DNA of 64,000 nucleotides from contig OZ018410.1 in NCBI GenBank assembly GCA_963969595.1, positions 36,561,413 through 36,625,412 of the forward strand, written 5' to 3'. The notes below the pieces were generated by a model, which was not told where the DNA came from, did no database searches, and saw only the letters and a program-made list of their open reading frames with translations. The DNA comes from Neckera pumila (lineage: Eukaryota > Streptophyta > Bryopsida > Hypnales > Neckeraceae). The translations under genes were made by a program, and so were the position numbers. Below are positions 1 through 10,742 of the stretch, piece by piece. How positions within the stretch are numbered: the stretch's first letter is position 1; each line of letters begins with the position of its first letter.

Positions 1-136
1 CTGCAATTGGATGGTAAAGCAGTTCCCTGTGCAGAGGCAAGGGCCATATCCAAGAAGTGGGGAAAAAAACCAAGAGCAAAGTAGAGGGGCGCTTGCAAGT
101 GTGGCAATGAGATCATGTGGCAACCACCAATGTTAA

Positions 137-1060
137 CCCCTAAAGAACCGGCATGCATTTTTGGCTATATAGAAATTTTAGGCAGGTACATGTGACTAGA
201 GATTTCCATATTTTAGGCTGAAATTTTAATACAAGGTCGGAGCAAGGAATATCTTTCATATGCACTAATTTTTATGACATTTGGAGATGTGAATAAAAAA
301 TTATGGCCTAATATGCTACTTTTTTTTTGTAACTGGGCAGTTTGAGCAAATTAGAAAAATCACTTTTTCAAAAACAAAAATTTGAAATTGATTTTCTAGA
401 GTTATATATTTTTGTGGAAAGCTTTGAATCATCCCATTTTGATCAATGAATCAAAAGTTATGAAGATTTTTAGTTTGCGAGCAGTTACGGATTTTCTACT
501 CTAAAATAAACTTGTAGGCTTTTATCTTACTCAATTTTCAATATTTCTTGAAAAAAAATAAAATCTTAGGGTGTATATTGTTCATTCAAACACTATAACC
601 ATTGGGATTGGCATTTTTCAATTTCATAATTAATTTCTTGACAGCTTAGTATTTTGAATCATTATCTACTACAATCTACTTACTATTTTTTTCCTATATG
701 TTGTACAATTTCAAATGAAGTGAAACTTTTCAAGCTTGTAGCCAAGTTGTCTAGAAAAAAGAATTTAAGGAAGCACCACCATTTTGGACATCTTTTCATC
801 AAAAGTGAGCTTGTGAAGTGCAGCTGCCCTGGTTTTTGCAGGGCCAAAAAAATGATTTCAATGAAATTAAATACTTATATCTTGCAATCCAAGTGGTGGA
901 AATTTTTGAAATATTTACTACATGTTTTCAAGTCAGCATACTACAGGATTCTATGGTTACATGTGTCAAAAAAAAAGTTCTTTCAAAAATTGGGTACTTG
1001 TACTAAAAATGGCAATTTTCAAGCGTTTTTAGTGAAAACATAGTCATAGAACTTTAGGAG
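137..1060. mobile_element. piggyBac-type miniature element, copy 1
   Basis: A 924-bp non-coding element bounded by TTAA on both sides (133-136 and 1061-1064). Its ends read CCCCTAAAGAACC on the left and, reverse-complemented, CTCCTAAAGTTC on the right. TTAA target duplication with termini starting CCC is the hallmark of the piggyBac superfamily. The interior is AT-rich and aligns in reverse orientation with the elements at 23095-24017 and 18400-19185. Shared landmarks are a TGCCCGCAAA-type segment and a phrase containing CATAACTTTTGACTCAT. Open frames inside it (for example 654-1043) are incidental. No transposase is encoded. Confidence 0.7.
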
Positions 1061-1064
1061 TTAA

Positions 1065-1988
1065 AGAGCCAACAAACACCCATGCCAGCAAGCCAAATGC
1101 CAAACACTTGCATCTTGCTTCTTCTAGATTTGACACTAAGACCCTAAAGGTAGGTTCACACCTGGATTTTTGTAGGAGCGTACAGTAGAAATAAAGAGCG
1201 TTCTAAGAAAAAGTCAAAGCTGTTTTCACACTAATGGTGACAGCAAAGCTGACATGCAGTAGTTCCGGGAAATAACAGCGGTGGTGGTATTCCCATCGGG
1301 GGGGGGGTCAGATTGGAAGTGCTTTTGGGGTAATGACAGAGACATTGGTGCGTTCCCACCACTTCCTTCCTGGGGTTTCAAAATTTAGGTGGGCCCGCGT
1401 CTTCTTTGCTGAGTTTCTGTCCGTTTTTTCGGAGGGAGGAAGAGCGCAGTTGTTCTCTTTTGTCTTCCGCCGAGTGTGCTAAAGGTGGTCATGCGCTCTG
1501 ATTTCAGGTCTTTGTCTTCACTCTTCAGAGCTCGAAAATGTTGGTCGCTCACCATTGCGCTTGAAGCTGCTTAAGCGGTTTCAGCTTGGGCATTGGCATC
1601 ATCTTTCTTTGTTGATCGATTGTGGTGGTGTTGACGGTGGTTGTTTATAAGTCCTGACGTTGTTGTTCATCCTCTCAATTGGAAGGGAGCTGCGATTGGA
1701 AGAAGGAGCGCCCGATTGTTGCGCCTGTCAATCGGAAGGGAACTGCGGCTGCAGGAAGGAGCACCCGATTTATACGCTGCAGGTTAGCTTCTTTCTCAAT
1801 GTCCTCTCTTTTTGGTTTTTTCCCCTCTCCATGACTTCTGGCAAGCGCAACCCTGCTTCAATTGTGTCAAAGTTAGTTGCAATCGTGGTCGATGGAGAGA
1901 AATTAGCTTCCTCCGCTCTTCATGCTGTCATTGAACTTTAGCTTTTTTGATGCGGGGTTCTTCTCGACAGTCATTCCCTTGGCTGTAG
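1065..1988. other. Interval upstream of the Harbinger relic
   Basis: No gene is recognised. The stretch is more GC-rich than its surroundings and has a run of nine G at about 1300. It probably belongs to the 5' part of the Harbinger element, because it leads straight into the transposase frame. A possible left end near 1150 (GGTAGGTTCACACC) has no matching inverted partner that I could find. Confidence 0.3.
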
Positions 1989-3289
1989 ATGTCAATTTTC
2001 TTAGTTTTTGCCGTGCACAACTTTATTGTTGCGTGCAGTCCACTGGTTCCCTTTGTCTTGGACGATCCGAATAGGGTTTTTCACTTCCTTCTACGCCTTT
2101 TTTGTGGCTACAGAGAACTTCTTGTCTGCCGCGCGATGGACGACTTCAACATGCCTTGGAACGTGGTCACCTTTGCCTCTTGGGTTCTTGCGCTGATCTT
2201 GGATGCAAATATGGCGTTGGAGTTGCCACCTACATTGGAGACCGATGAAGCTTTGGAGGGCGGGATGTCGGACCTCTTCAATGCACCAGCACCGCCGCTC
2301 ATTGATCCGTACCTCCTTATGTCCAATACGTTGCACAACTTCAGGCTTGCTAATCCGCCCCCTCTCTTGAGTGCTGATGTTGCTTTTTGGATGAAGCCAC
2401 GTTCTACCACTTGATTTTTGAGTTTTCTCTTGACGGAGTACGACAATATTCGATAGGTGACAATGTTTTGCATGACCAAACCCGCTGTTTTTGCTTTGGC
2501 TGACCTGCCCAGGCCACATGTTCAGAGACGCAATACAAACTACCGCTTAGCAATCCCCATGCTTGTCCGTGTAGCATGTACTCTCTTCAAGTTGACGTAT
2601 GGAGTGAACTTGAATGTATGTAGCAAATTCTTTGCTATTGGCCGGAGTACAGTTTGTAAAGTCATGCGAGAGGTCGTCATAGCCATAAACAAGACTTTGA
2701 AACACAAGATTTCCTGGCCTCGAGGACAAAGACTGAGAGACACTCAGCTAAGTTCTCTTCTCTTTGCTCTCTTCCTGCTGTAGTAGGAGGCATACATGGA
2801 ATGCACGTTTCCATTTCCAAACCTGATTTCTGTCTTGCTGACTACTTCTACTTTAAATCTGGAGGGTATAGTATGAATTGCCAGGCTGTAGTGGACAGCG
2901 AGAAGCATTTCCTAGATCTGTATATAGGCATGCCTGGCTCTACCAACGACAATCAAATGCTGCGTCGATCTTCACTACATCACTTGGCAACACATAGTAA
3001 TCTGTTTGATGACACTTTTTCTGTGAGTGGGCACTCACCGTACTTGTTGGGTGATCTTGGATATCCATTGCTCCCTTGATTAATGGTCCCCCACCAAGGA
3101 GGGTCTCAGTTGTCCGTGTCTAAGACTGTTTTCAACAAAAAACTACAAAGAGGGCGTTGTGTTGTAGAGAATGTGTTCAGAATTCTGAAACGGACATTTT
3201 GGGAGCTGTTGAGGAAAAGTGACTTACAGCTGACCTTTCTTCCCGACGTCATTGTGTACTGTGCCATTCTTCATAACGTTCTTCTTTGA
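1989..3289 (+). pseudogene. PIF/Harbinger (HARBI1-like, DDE_Tnp_4) transposase, broken
   Basis: This is a decayed DDE transposase of the PIF/Harbinger superfamily, the nuclease that would cut and paste its own element. The N-terminal part (1989-2783, one frame) includes a helix-turn-helix-like stretch resembling GRSTVCKVMREVV. It is interrupted by stops at 2412-2414 (TGA) and 2454-2456 (TAG). A frameshift near 2740-2760 moves the reading to another frame, which runs to 3289 with a further stop at 3077-3079 (TGA). The catalytic region shows VVDSEKHFLDL, then PGSTNDNQMLRRS, then YLLGDLGYPLL, with the late glutamate in RCVVENVFRILKRTF and the closing motif AILHN. The first catalytic aspartate, normally in a G-x-IDG-type motif, reads GGIHG here. 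Three stops, one frameshift and this lost residue make it inactive. Family assignment is firm; the exact ends are not. Confidence 0.88.
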
Positions 3290-3875
3290 CAATCACATGA
3301 GGAGGTTGAGGATCTGCTGCACGTCTTGCGTGATGAGGGTTTGGACGCCAAGATTGAAGAGGATGCTGAAAGAGCTCCGGAGCCTAGGATTTATATGAAC
3401 AAGGACATGGTGACAACACTTGGCATTGAAAAACGTCAAGACCTTGGAGTGTACCTCACCACACGCAGGCGAGTTGTGTAGGTTCAAAGGTGAGTGCCTT
3501 CTTCCACTGTGTTGCTGGCTTTGTTCTTTTTTATGGTCACTTTTATACTTCTTGGATTTCAGTTTGCACTCATGCTGTATTTAAAGGAGACACACTTTAT
3601 TTATGTGCTTCACAAAGTTTTTTTCACCGTCTGTAGGATACAAAGAAAACTGTTGTCGGAGGTGTTGCCTCGCTACCACTACTTGCTAAATACTTGTATG
3701 TAGATTTGTACAGGCACTACTATTGTCACTGGAGTCTACTACCAGTGAACTGAGGTGCAGTAATAGTCCAAGTTTTTTGGATGTCCTAATACTATGTACA
3801 ATTCTTTAAATATTAGTTGCAGAGTTGGTGTAGGTATGTTGAGTGTCATGTACAGCTTGTGCTCAAATTGTGCCA
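3290..3875. other. Spacer between the convergent Harbinger frames
   Basis: The first 190 bases still look like the tail of the transposase gene. After that I see nothing recognisable. The interval separates the + strand transposase from the - strand partner frame. Confidence 0.35.
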
Positions 3876-5152
3876 TCAATGCTTGTCGCCATTCTCGTAG
3901 ACAGGCGTACCGTAGTTATGCTCGGCGTCGTTGTTGTCTTCTTCTTGCTGTTTGTCTCTTGCGGTGCCATGTGGACTGGACGGGCCAGCTCCATTGCTTG
4001 GAGAAAGTGGACATCGGTCAGCCGGAAATGTACGTGGGGGTAAACCCGTGTCATGTAATGCAAAGGGACTTGCCATGCTGAGACCCCTTCCCAAGACAAT
4101 TGTTAACTCTATGAGACAATTCACCATGTCGTTCTGCTTTAGTATTGTTAGACGTGCGTTCTTGTGTGCTACCATGGTTTTCTCATGGAGTCTTCTGTCA
4201 CGCTCTCTCTGGTATAGCATTTGCTCTTTGAACAGTTGGAACTGGACATCGATTTTGGAGCGCTCAACTTCCAATGAAGCCTCAACTATGTCTCTCATTT
4301 GTGTTGCCATGAGTGAACCCGTCTCTTTTGTTGCTTGAGCTATGATTGTGTGGCCGGAGACACTCTTTTGCCTGACAGTTGTATTGCCAGATCGTTGCTG
4401 CACAGCTTGATCAATATTGTTGGAAGAGCTGAGAACGTGGGGAGTGACTCCAGGTGAAACGCCAGCAAAGGCACTCGCTGAGGGAGTCATGCTAGCAGTT
4501 CTCAGAGATCATTGAATACCTGTGGAGCTACTGGCGTGATTTGCTGATGGCGGGGGGCTACTCTCCTCTATTGACATTGGCATGGGGCGCTGCAAAACAG
4601 GTATGGGGTCATCTAGGTCAGTCTCGGTGTCTTTGTCATCCTCACTTCTCCTGCCTCAACCATCGGTTTGTAAGTAGAGTTGGCAGGAGATAGAATATTT
4701 CTCGAGTGTGGTGGTTGGATTTGAGGTCTTCCACCAAACCACTCATGAAGAGCTATGAAGTATTCATGAGCAAATTGACGTGGTAGTCCTTCAGCTTTCC
4801 GCTGCTCTGTTGTCAATTCCCAGTAATCTTGTACATTGTGTCTTGAGCGTCTTAGATAGTCTACAATTCATTTGTAGTCTGGCAACAGCTGGTTCTACTT
4901 CGTTTTGCAAGCTCCTCCATCTCAGAAGACAAGTGAAAAACCTTGAGTCATCACAAAATGGGAGACACGCATGCACTTCGTACTATTAGGTGTCATTAGG
5001 TTGTGTCCATCCACCGTGTCAATTTCTATGAGATGCATCTCCCGTTTTGCTTGGATAAGAGCGAGCACTTCGTCAAGCCAATTAGGGCCTTGGTCTTTTT
5101 TTGCTCTCTTGCATTGACTTGATTCTGCTGCAATAGTCTGTGGATGTGGCAC
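3876..5152 (-). pseudogene. Harbinger partner protein (Myb/trihelix-like ORF1), broken
   Basis: PIF/Harbinger elements carry a second gene for a Myb/SANT or trihelix-like DNA-binding protein that helps the transposase reach its ends. Three - strand fragments fit that role in order. Fragment 5152-4922 has GPNWLDEVLALIQAKRE, the start of a trihelix-like domain (W-x-D/E-x-x-x-L-I). Fragment 4816-4613 has EGLPRQFAHEYFIALHEWF. Fragment 4490-3876 carries a coiled-coil-like stretch around EVERSKIDVQFQLFKEQ and RERDRRLHEKT. The frame changes between fragments, so the gene is dead. It is convergent with the transposase. Its 5' side is cut short by the CACTA insertion beginning at 5198. The role is inferred from family architecture and local context. 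Confidence 0.6.
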
Positions 5153-5197
5153 TACTGCTACTCAATGTGTGACTTAGCTATTATGCAGGGGAGCTGA

Positions 5198-6260
5198 CAC
5201 TATAAGAAAAGCCTGTTTTTGGCGGCGTTTAGGCAAAAACGCGTCATGTTTTTTCAAACATCAGATGTTCTAAAAAACATATACATGTTCTAAAAAACAT
5301 ATACATGTTCTAAAAAACATATACATGTTCTAAAAAACATATACATGTTCTAAAAAACATATATATGTTTTGCAGAAACATGTACGTGTTTTGCAGAAAC
5401 GTGTACGTGTTTTGCAAAAAACGCGACTATGTCATTGTAGACGGCTACGTTTGTGATGATGTCGACTGCAACGTGGCCATGATTTTATATAACGTCGCAT
5501 ACAACAGAAGCTGCCACGTCAGCAAGTAGACTTGGAAAAGGGCAGCTACGTGGCATATTTTGGAAAAAAAATTAAAAATGGATGGATGAACCTCGGGCCA
5601 AATGTTTGGAACAACGGGTTGGATGTCGGACTGGACATCTGAGACAACGTAGGCTAATTATCCCATATTGTTTGTCTCACCATGGACAAAGAATGGGTAC
5701 AAATATGACCCTGAAAATCTTCATTTTCACGTAATTATGTCATCAAGATAAATTTGATGATAAATGGTAAGTTTTTTTTAAATTCTTGGTGGATTCTACT
5801 TTTTTTTTATTGCATAATTTTATTGATTAATTTCTATTGACTAATTAGTTTTTGAAAAATGGATTGGATGAAAAAAAATGGATTGGATGAAAAATAGATT
5901 GGATGAAAAATGGGTTGGATGAAGAAAAATGAATAGATGAAAAAAATGGGTTGGAGGAAAAAATTGCCTACGTGGCCCTCTGTGGATGAAAAAGTTGCCT
6001 ACGTGGCCCTGCATGGATGAGAATTTTGCCTATGTGGCCTCCACGTGCTTTCATTTTGTAAGCTTGGAAGACCCTGTTTTGTAGGATGTTAGAAAAAAAC
6101 AAGCCAGAAATTGGCACGTTTTTTGAAAACACCAGATGTTTTTTGCTTGTTTTCTATGACGCGATTTTAGGTGACATCTACGTTGACTTTCGGACATGTC
6201 AAACCGGACATCATACGACGTTTTTTCAAACATCACAAAAAAGGCCAGTTTCTTATAGTG
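5198..6260. mobile_element. Non-autonomous CACTA (EnSpm/CMC) element
   Basis: A 1,063-bp element whose two ends are inverted copies of CACTATAAGAAA. It is flanked by a 3-bp direct repeat TGA (5195-5197 and 6261-6263). CACTA termini with a 3-bp duplication define the superfamily. Inside are a 20-bp tandem repeat (5261-5360), diverged repeats of a GGATTGGATGAAAAA type unit (about 5850-5960) and GCCTACGTGGCCC repeats, but no transposase. It sits just upstream of the - strand Harbinger partner frame, so it probably landed in that element. Confidence 0.85.
5261..5360. repeat. 20-bp tandem repeat, five copies
   Basis: Five consecutive copies of a 20-mer ending in TGTTCTAAAAAACAT. The last four are identical and the first is diverged at its start. 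It lies in the left subterminal part of the CACTA element, where such elements often carry repeated binding sites for their transposase. That function is inferred. Confidence 0.85.
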
Positions 6261-6263
6261 TGA

Positions 6264-9028
6264 ATTGTCAGGAATTCGAGGAATTCGAGGAAAAGCTGTT
6301 GAAAACGAAGGTCTAGGAAATCGGGCACAGACCCTGCAAAAATGACACGCAATGATTGCGTCAGCAACCAGAAACAAAAAGAAACACAGGTTCATGTATA
6401 GCTCATTTCTATTTTCGTCTCTTCCTTTGGCTGTGCAGGTTACTGGATGGAACTCAAATGACATGGACTGGGTTCACTCAATGATTCTCCTATGTTGGGC
6501 TTGTGGACCATTGCATCTGATGTCATAGAACAAAGTTTATCCGATTGCAATATGGTGCACAACATTTTGATACATGGTGAAAACAATTTTCTATGTAATG
6601 CATGTCATTTCTAAGGGCGGGACTAACATTTTATAGCAGCAAAAAGTACGACAGTGCTTAAGTAGTACAGGACGACATTGAAGCTATGATTCCGTGGAAA
6701 GGTGGAGGTGGATCATGACTGCGTCAATACAATGATCAAGGGGGCCGGATTCGTGACGCAAGGTAAGAGGGCACTGTGGTAACAGAGCACTGACCGTGAT
6801 TGTCATGACCGAAGCAGTTCATTCTACAGGCTAAAACAGCAGATTCTATAGTGTTCTGGACTTGTGCAACTAGTGGACGGAAAATGGGAAAACTGAAATG
6901 GACACATAGAAAGTGACTGAAATAGTGAACCTATGTTGTCTTCTTAGTACTCATTGAGGCATCGGAGGGGTTTTTTGTGATGTGCAGGTCGCCGTTTTTT
7001 GAGCTCGGCATCATACAAGGACTTGATGAATGAATAGGACAAAGAAACGAACCTGAGGCAGGGATGGGTGTTGGGCGGATGGGTCCACCGAAATACTGTG
7101 GATGCTGTCGGTTGTCCATTGCTTTCTTTTGCTTGTGTACCTGCACATACGACACCCACGTCAGTACTATAGCCAACGACACATGCTTCCCATGAAATAT
7201 GCACAGTAAGAACGACTGAGTGACTCCACATAGCTCAAAAAGACAAAACCAAACCGGATTTCTACTCAAAGACCACTAGGACATGTAGAAAGTACTCATG
7301 ATTGCAAGGAAATCTGTAGCGGAAGCTCTCACTTGCTTGAGGATCGAAAATTTGACTGTGACTGTGCTTGAGAGAGACACTCTTTAATATCGTTAGGTGC
7401 TCGTCATGGTGGACTCCACTGCTGCCTCAGGTAGTGCGCTCCCATTATGTATAATTGCAGGTATTAGTAACAACGTTCTTTAATTTAATGTGACACCCAC
7501 CCCCCTCCATTAATAAAGATTGGCCATTTTACTCTGAAATGTTCTTTTTCTCTTGATTTTACTACTTCACTTGACTAGTACTCTCACTTTGGTGGGCCTC
7601 CAGTACTTGCTCATTTACATGCCATAACAGTGCTGTTGTTGGACTCTCTCTGCGCCTACCAAGTAGGCTCGGCATTAACCAATTGCCGCCAGTGGAAATG
7701 GCCTTCCTTTTAATACTCCTTTTCAACTCAAAGAATGGGCCCCAAGGACCTGGTGTAAATGTACCTTAAGGTTTGAAAAGTTTTGTCTAGCTGTATGAGG
7801 TCATAATAAAAATGTGACAAAATAACAAAAGTTATTCTCACTCATTATAATTTGGTTCCTAGCGATAGGTACTTGCAGTTTGTGCTTCAATTGTTGATAT
7901 CAAATATACAATATGGTAGGAATCAAACCTTTGCGTTGAAGTGGACACTGGGAATCTCACTCTTTCCCTAGGCTAAAAGATCAAAGGATTTAGGATTCAA
8001 AGCAAGGCCATTCTTTCATGGTTCCATCATATATATAGTCTATGTATAAATTGACAATTCTTGTGTTTATTTTCTATTTTAGTAGAATATATGATCAAAC
8101 TTACCATCATATAAGTATGGCTGTCATTCTAATGCTTCTGTGGCATGTCAAGAAATTTGTAGTTCGGAGGACAAACAATCATTTTAAGAAGGAGGAGGAG
8201 GGAAAGGAAAGTGTGAGATTGGAAGGAAGCCGTGGCAATGGGCTCCACCAGAGATTGTACCAACAGGTAATGCCAAGATGCAAACAAGGGCAACAAAGGC
8301 TCTAGTAGTGGAATGCAAATGACAAAGGAAAAATGACGATGCCATTTTTGGGATTTTTTGCAGTTGTCAAGAGATAGCGACAACATCTTCAATGAGTTAT
8401 CGGCACCAAAATCCTAAAATAGCATTGGTAAGGTAGGAAGCTGTAAAACGGATCGGGCATTAAGAATGGACCCTATAAATGGTTGTGATTTGGACATGAG
8501 TTGGTTTTGAAGTTGACCAGTATAGTCATTGAATGAATCAAGAAAAAATGCATTTCTAATTGTAAGAGCCAATCATTCTCTTTGCTTTCCCCATTTCTAT
8601 TTAGAATTGCAAGTGAACCGTTTATGAAAGACCTAGGCTCACAAATAGGGACCTATGACCCAACTTGTTTGAAAATTCATAAGTAATTCAAAAATGCTCG
8701 GAAAAATACGAAACCACTTGGATTAGATTCCTCATCAATTTCTCTTTGTTTGAAAAAATGAGCCAAAATTTTTCCTGTCCAAGGAAATACATGAAAAAGG
8801 GGGATCAGCCCTTAAATGATCCATTTCTGAGCCTCCTACCTTACTATGAATACCTACAACATCAACTTCAAGGAAGTAATGATTTGTGAAGAAGCGTAGA
8901 GGTCAATTACACCAATTAACAAACAACCCGGGTTTGATGCAAGATATGCTCGAGGACCATGGTTGTCGCCGTCACAACATGCCTGGACAGCGTGACTAAC
9001 AAAACATCAAGATCCAACCTCGGTGTCT
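6264..9028. other. Gene-poor interval
   Basis: No convincing gene is seen. Short open frames occur on both strands (for example around 6931-7269 and 8042-8392) but match nothing I recognise and lack consistent exon structure. A homonucleotide C-rich stretch lies near 7497. The sequence is probably old transposon and intergenic DNA. Confidence 0.4.
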
Positions 9029-9772
9029 GGATGATTGCAAGAAACACTTCACGTTTTTGGCTCAAAAACACATTTTTTGACCATATGACTAGCAGTACTA
9101 TGCAATATTTATAGTATTGTATTTCTGGAGCAATCTTGCAAATCTAAACTGTTGATTCAGGGCATTTGTAGATCTGAAGCGTTGATTCAGTACTATGCAG
9201 TACTACAGACTGCTGCAAAATACTACAGAAGCCACTAGAAGCAGAAAATAGCAAAAAAGGGGTCTATGAACCTTTTAATTTCTAGTAATTCAAAACAAAT
9301 TCAAATAAATAAATAAATCTATTTTGCTAGAGAATATTGTGCTCACATTGCACCAAAAAATTAATGTAGGAAATTTTTTCCCTCTTCGTAACCTTTGCGC
9401 AAAGGAAGGTCACTTTGACCCCATGTGGACAATTGACATGTTTCTATTTTCATAAAAAAAACATCGTCCATCCTTGTTATGTTAATAGACTTCCAATATG
9501 TCCAATTTGTGGCTTCAAATTCGCATTTTTGGGTCAAAAATAGGACTAAAAACCTCCAAAATGGCTAAGGTAGACACCCAATTGGTGGTAGTTTAAAAGA
9601 ATAAACTAATTCTCAAATATTTGAAAAAATTATTCAATGTTTGAAACTATCATATGTACCTTCTTTCCAAATTTCACACCAAATGGACAAACGATGCAAA
9701 AGTTATGAGCAAAAAACCATCCGTCCGAGGGCAAGGGACAAAAAATAGGACAAGTATTTCTTGCAATCACCC
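9029..9772. mobile_element. TIR element, ATTGCAAGAAA family, copy 1
   Basis: A 744-bp AT-rich non-coding element with inverted ends: left GGATGATTGCAAGAAACACTT, right (reverse complement) GGGTGATTGCAAGAAATACTT. A second copy with almost the same ends lies at 11044-11781. No clear target duplication was found, so the superfamily is undetermined. Confidence 0.55.
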
Positions 9773-10742
9773 GTCTATTAGGATCCAATAAAAAATAAAA
9801 AATAACTTGACGGTCTGTCTGTCTTGTTGATGGCCAATCCGTCTTGTTGACAATTTGGCCATCCAAATTGACAATCGGGCCATCCAAGCAATCCAAAAAA
9901 AAATAAAAAAATAAAAAATTTTGCCGATGCGATCTCGACGCGTTTGGACGTGTCTGGACTGACACCAACAGACATTGCAACGTGAAAAGCCAGCATCACA
10001 TCAAGATGGACAATGGTGTGGAGGACACCAAGGGTATGCAAGGATGTTGCCCATGATTAACATTCCCCTTCACCTATTGGGATTATGTATGGACTAGAGT
10101 GCCGTATGAAGAGGGTGGATAAAACTCGTTCCTTATCATTTTCTCTCGGAGGACTCACTCCACACTAAAGATACTTCCTCTTCAACATAAGGGGACGTAA
10201 TTGATGAGGGTGTGCATTTTAGAGCAAGACAAAAAGATGGTGTTGGTGAACCTTAGAGGTTGTGATTATGAGCGGCATATAGATAAGCAAGATGTGCAAG
10301 TGGACCTAGGACCAAATGTGCATGCAACGAGTCGTAAAGGGGGCCATAGTTATGGTTGGTGGAAAAGACAACATTGTTTCACTTAGTCTATTATGAATAT
10401 TATTGTTGTTCCTACGGTTGTTGGCTTTGAGGGTATCATTTTTGAAGAGCTCAAAGAGGGTGACGGGTGTGAAGAAGGTTTGGGACGTACTGAGCACATG
10501 TGGGAGAATGCATGAAGCAATCTACGAGGCTGGTGCTGCCCGACAATCCAATAAGAGACTAAGACGTTTGGATTATTTTCAATGTAATAAATACAAATTG
10601 ATGTAGAGGGTGTACTCAGGATTTTGTAGCACGTATGACATTCTCCAAATTAAGTACAAGACTTTCGCAGTACATGTTATGTTTTGACTGAGAGTCCAAG
10701 TCCAAGGATAATAGTGAGGATGAACACCACCTTTGTGAAAAT

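Noticed and set aside
654..1043. 129-residue open frame on the + strand
   Set aside because: It lies entirely inside a non-coding miniature element whose other copies do not keep the frame.
1150..1180. Possible left terminus of the Harbinger element (GGTAGGTTCACACC)
   Set aside because: No inverted partner was found to 8 kb, so the border is not claimed.
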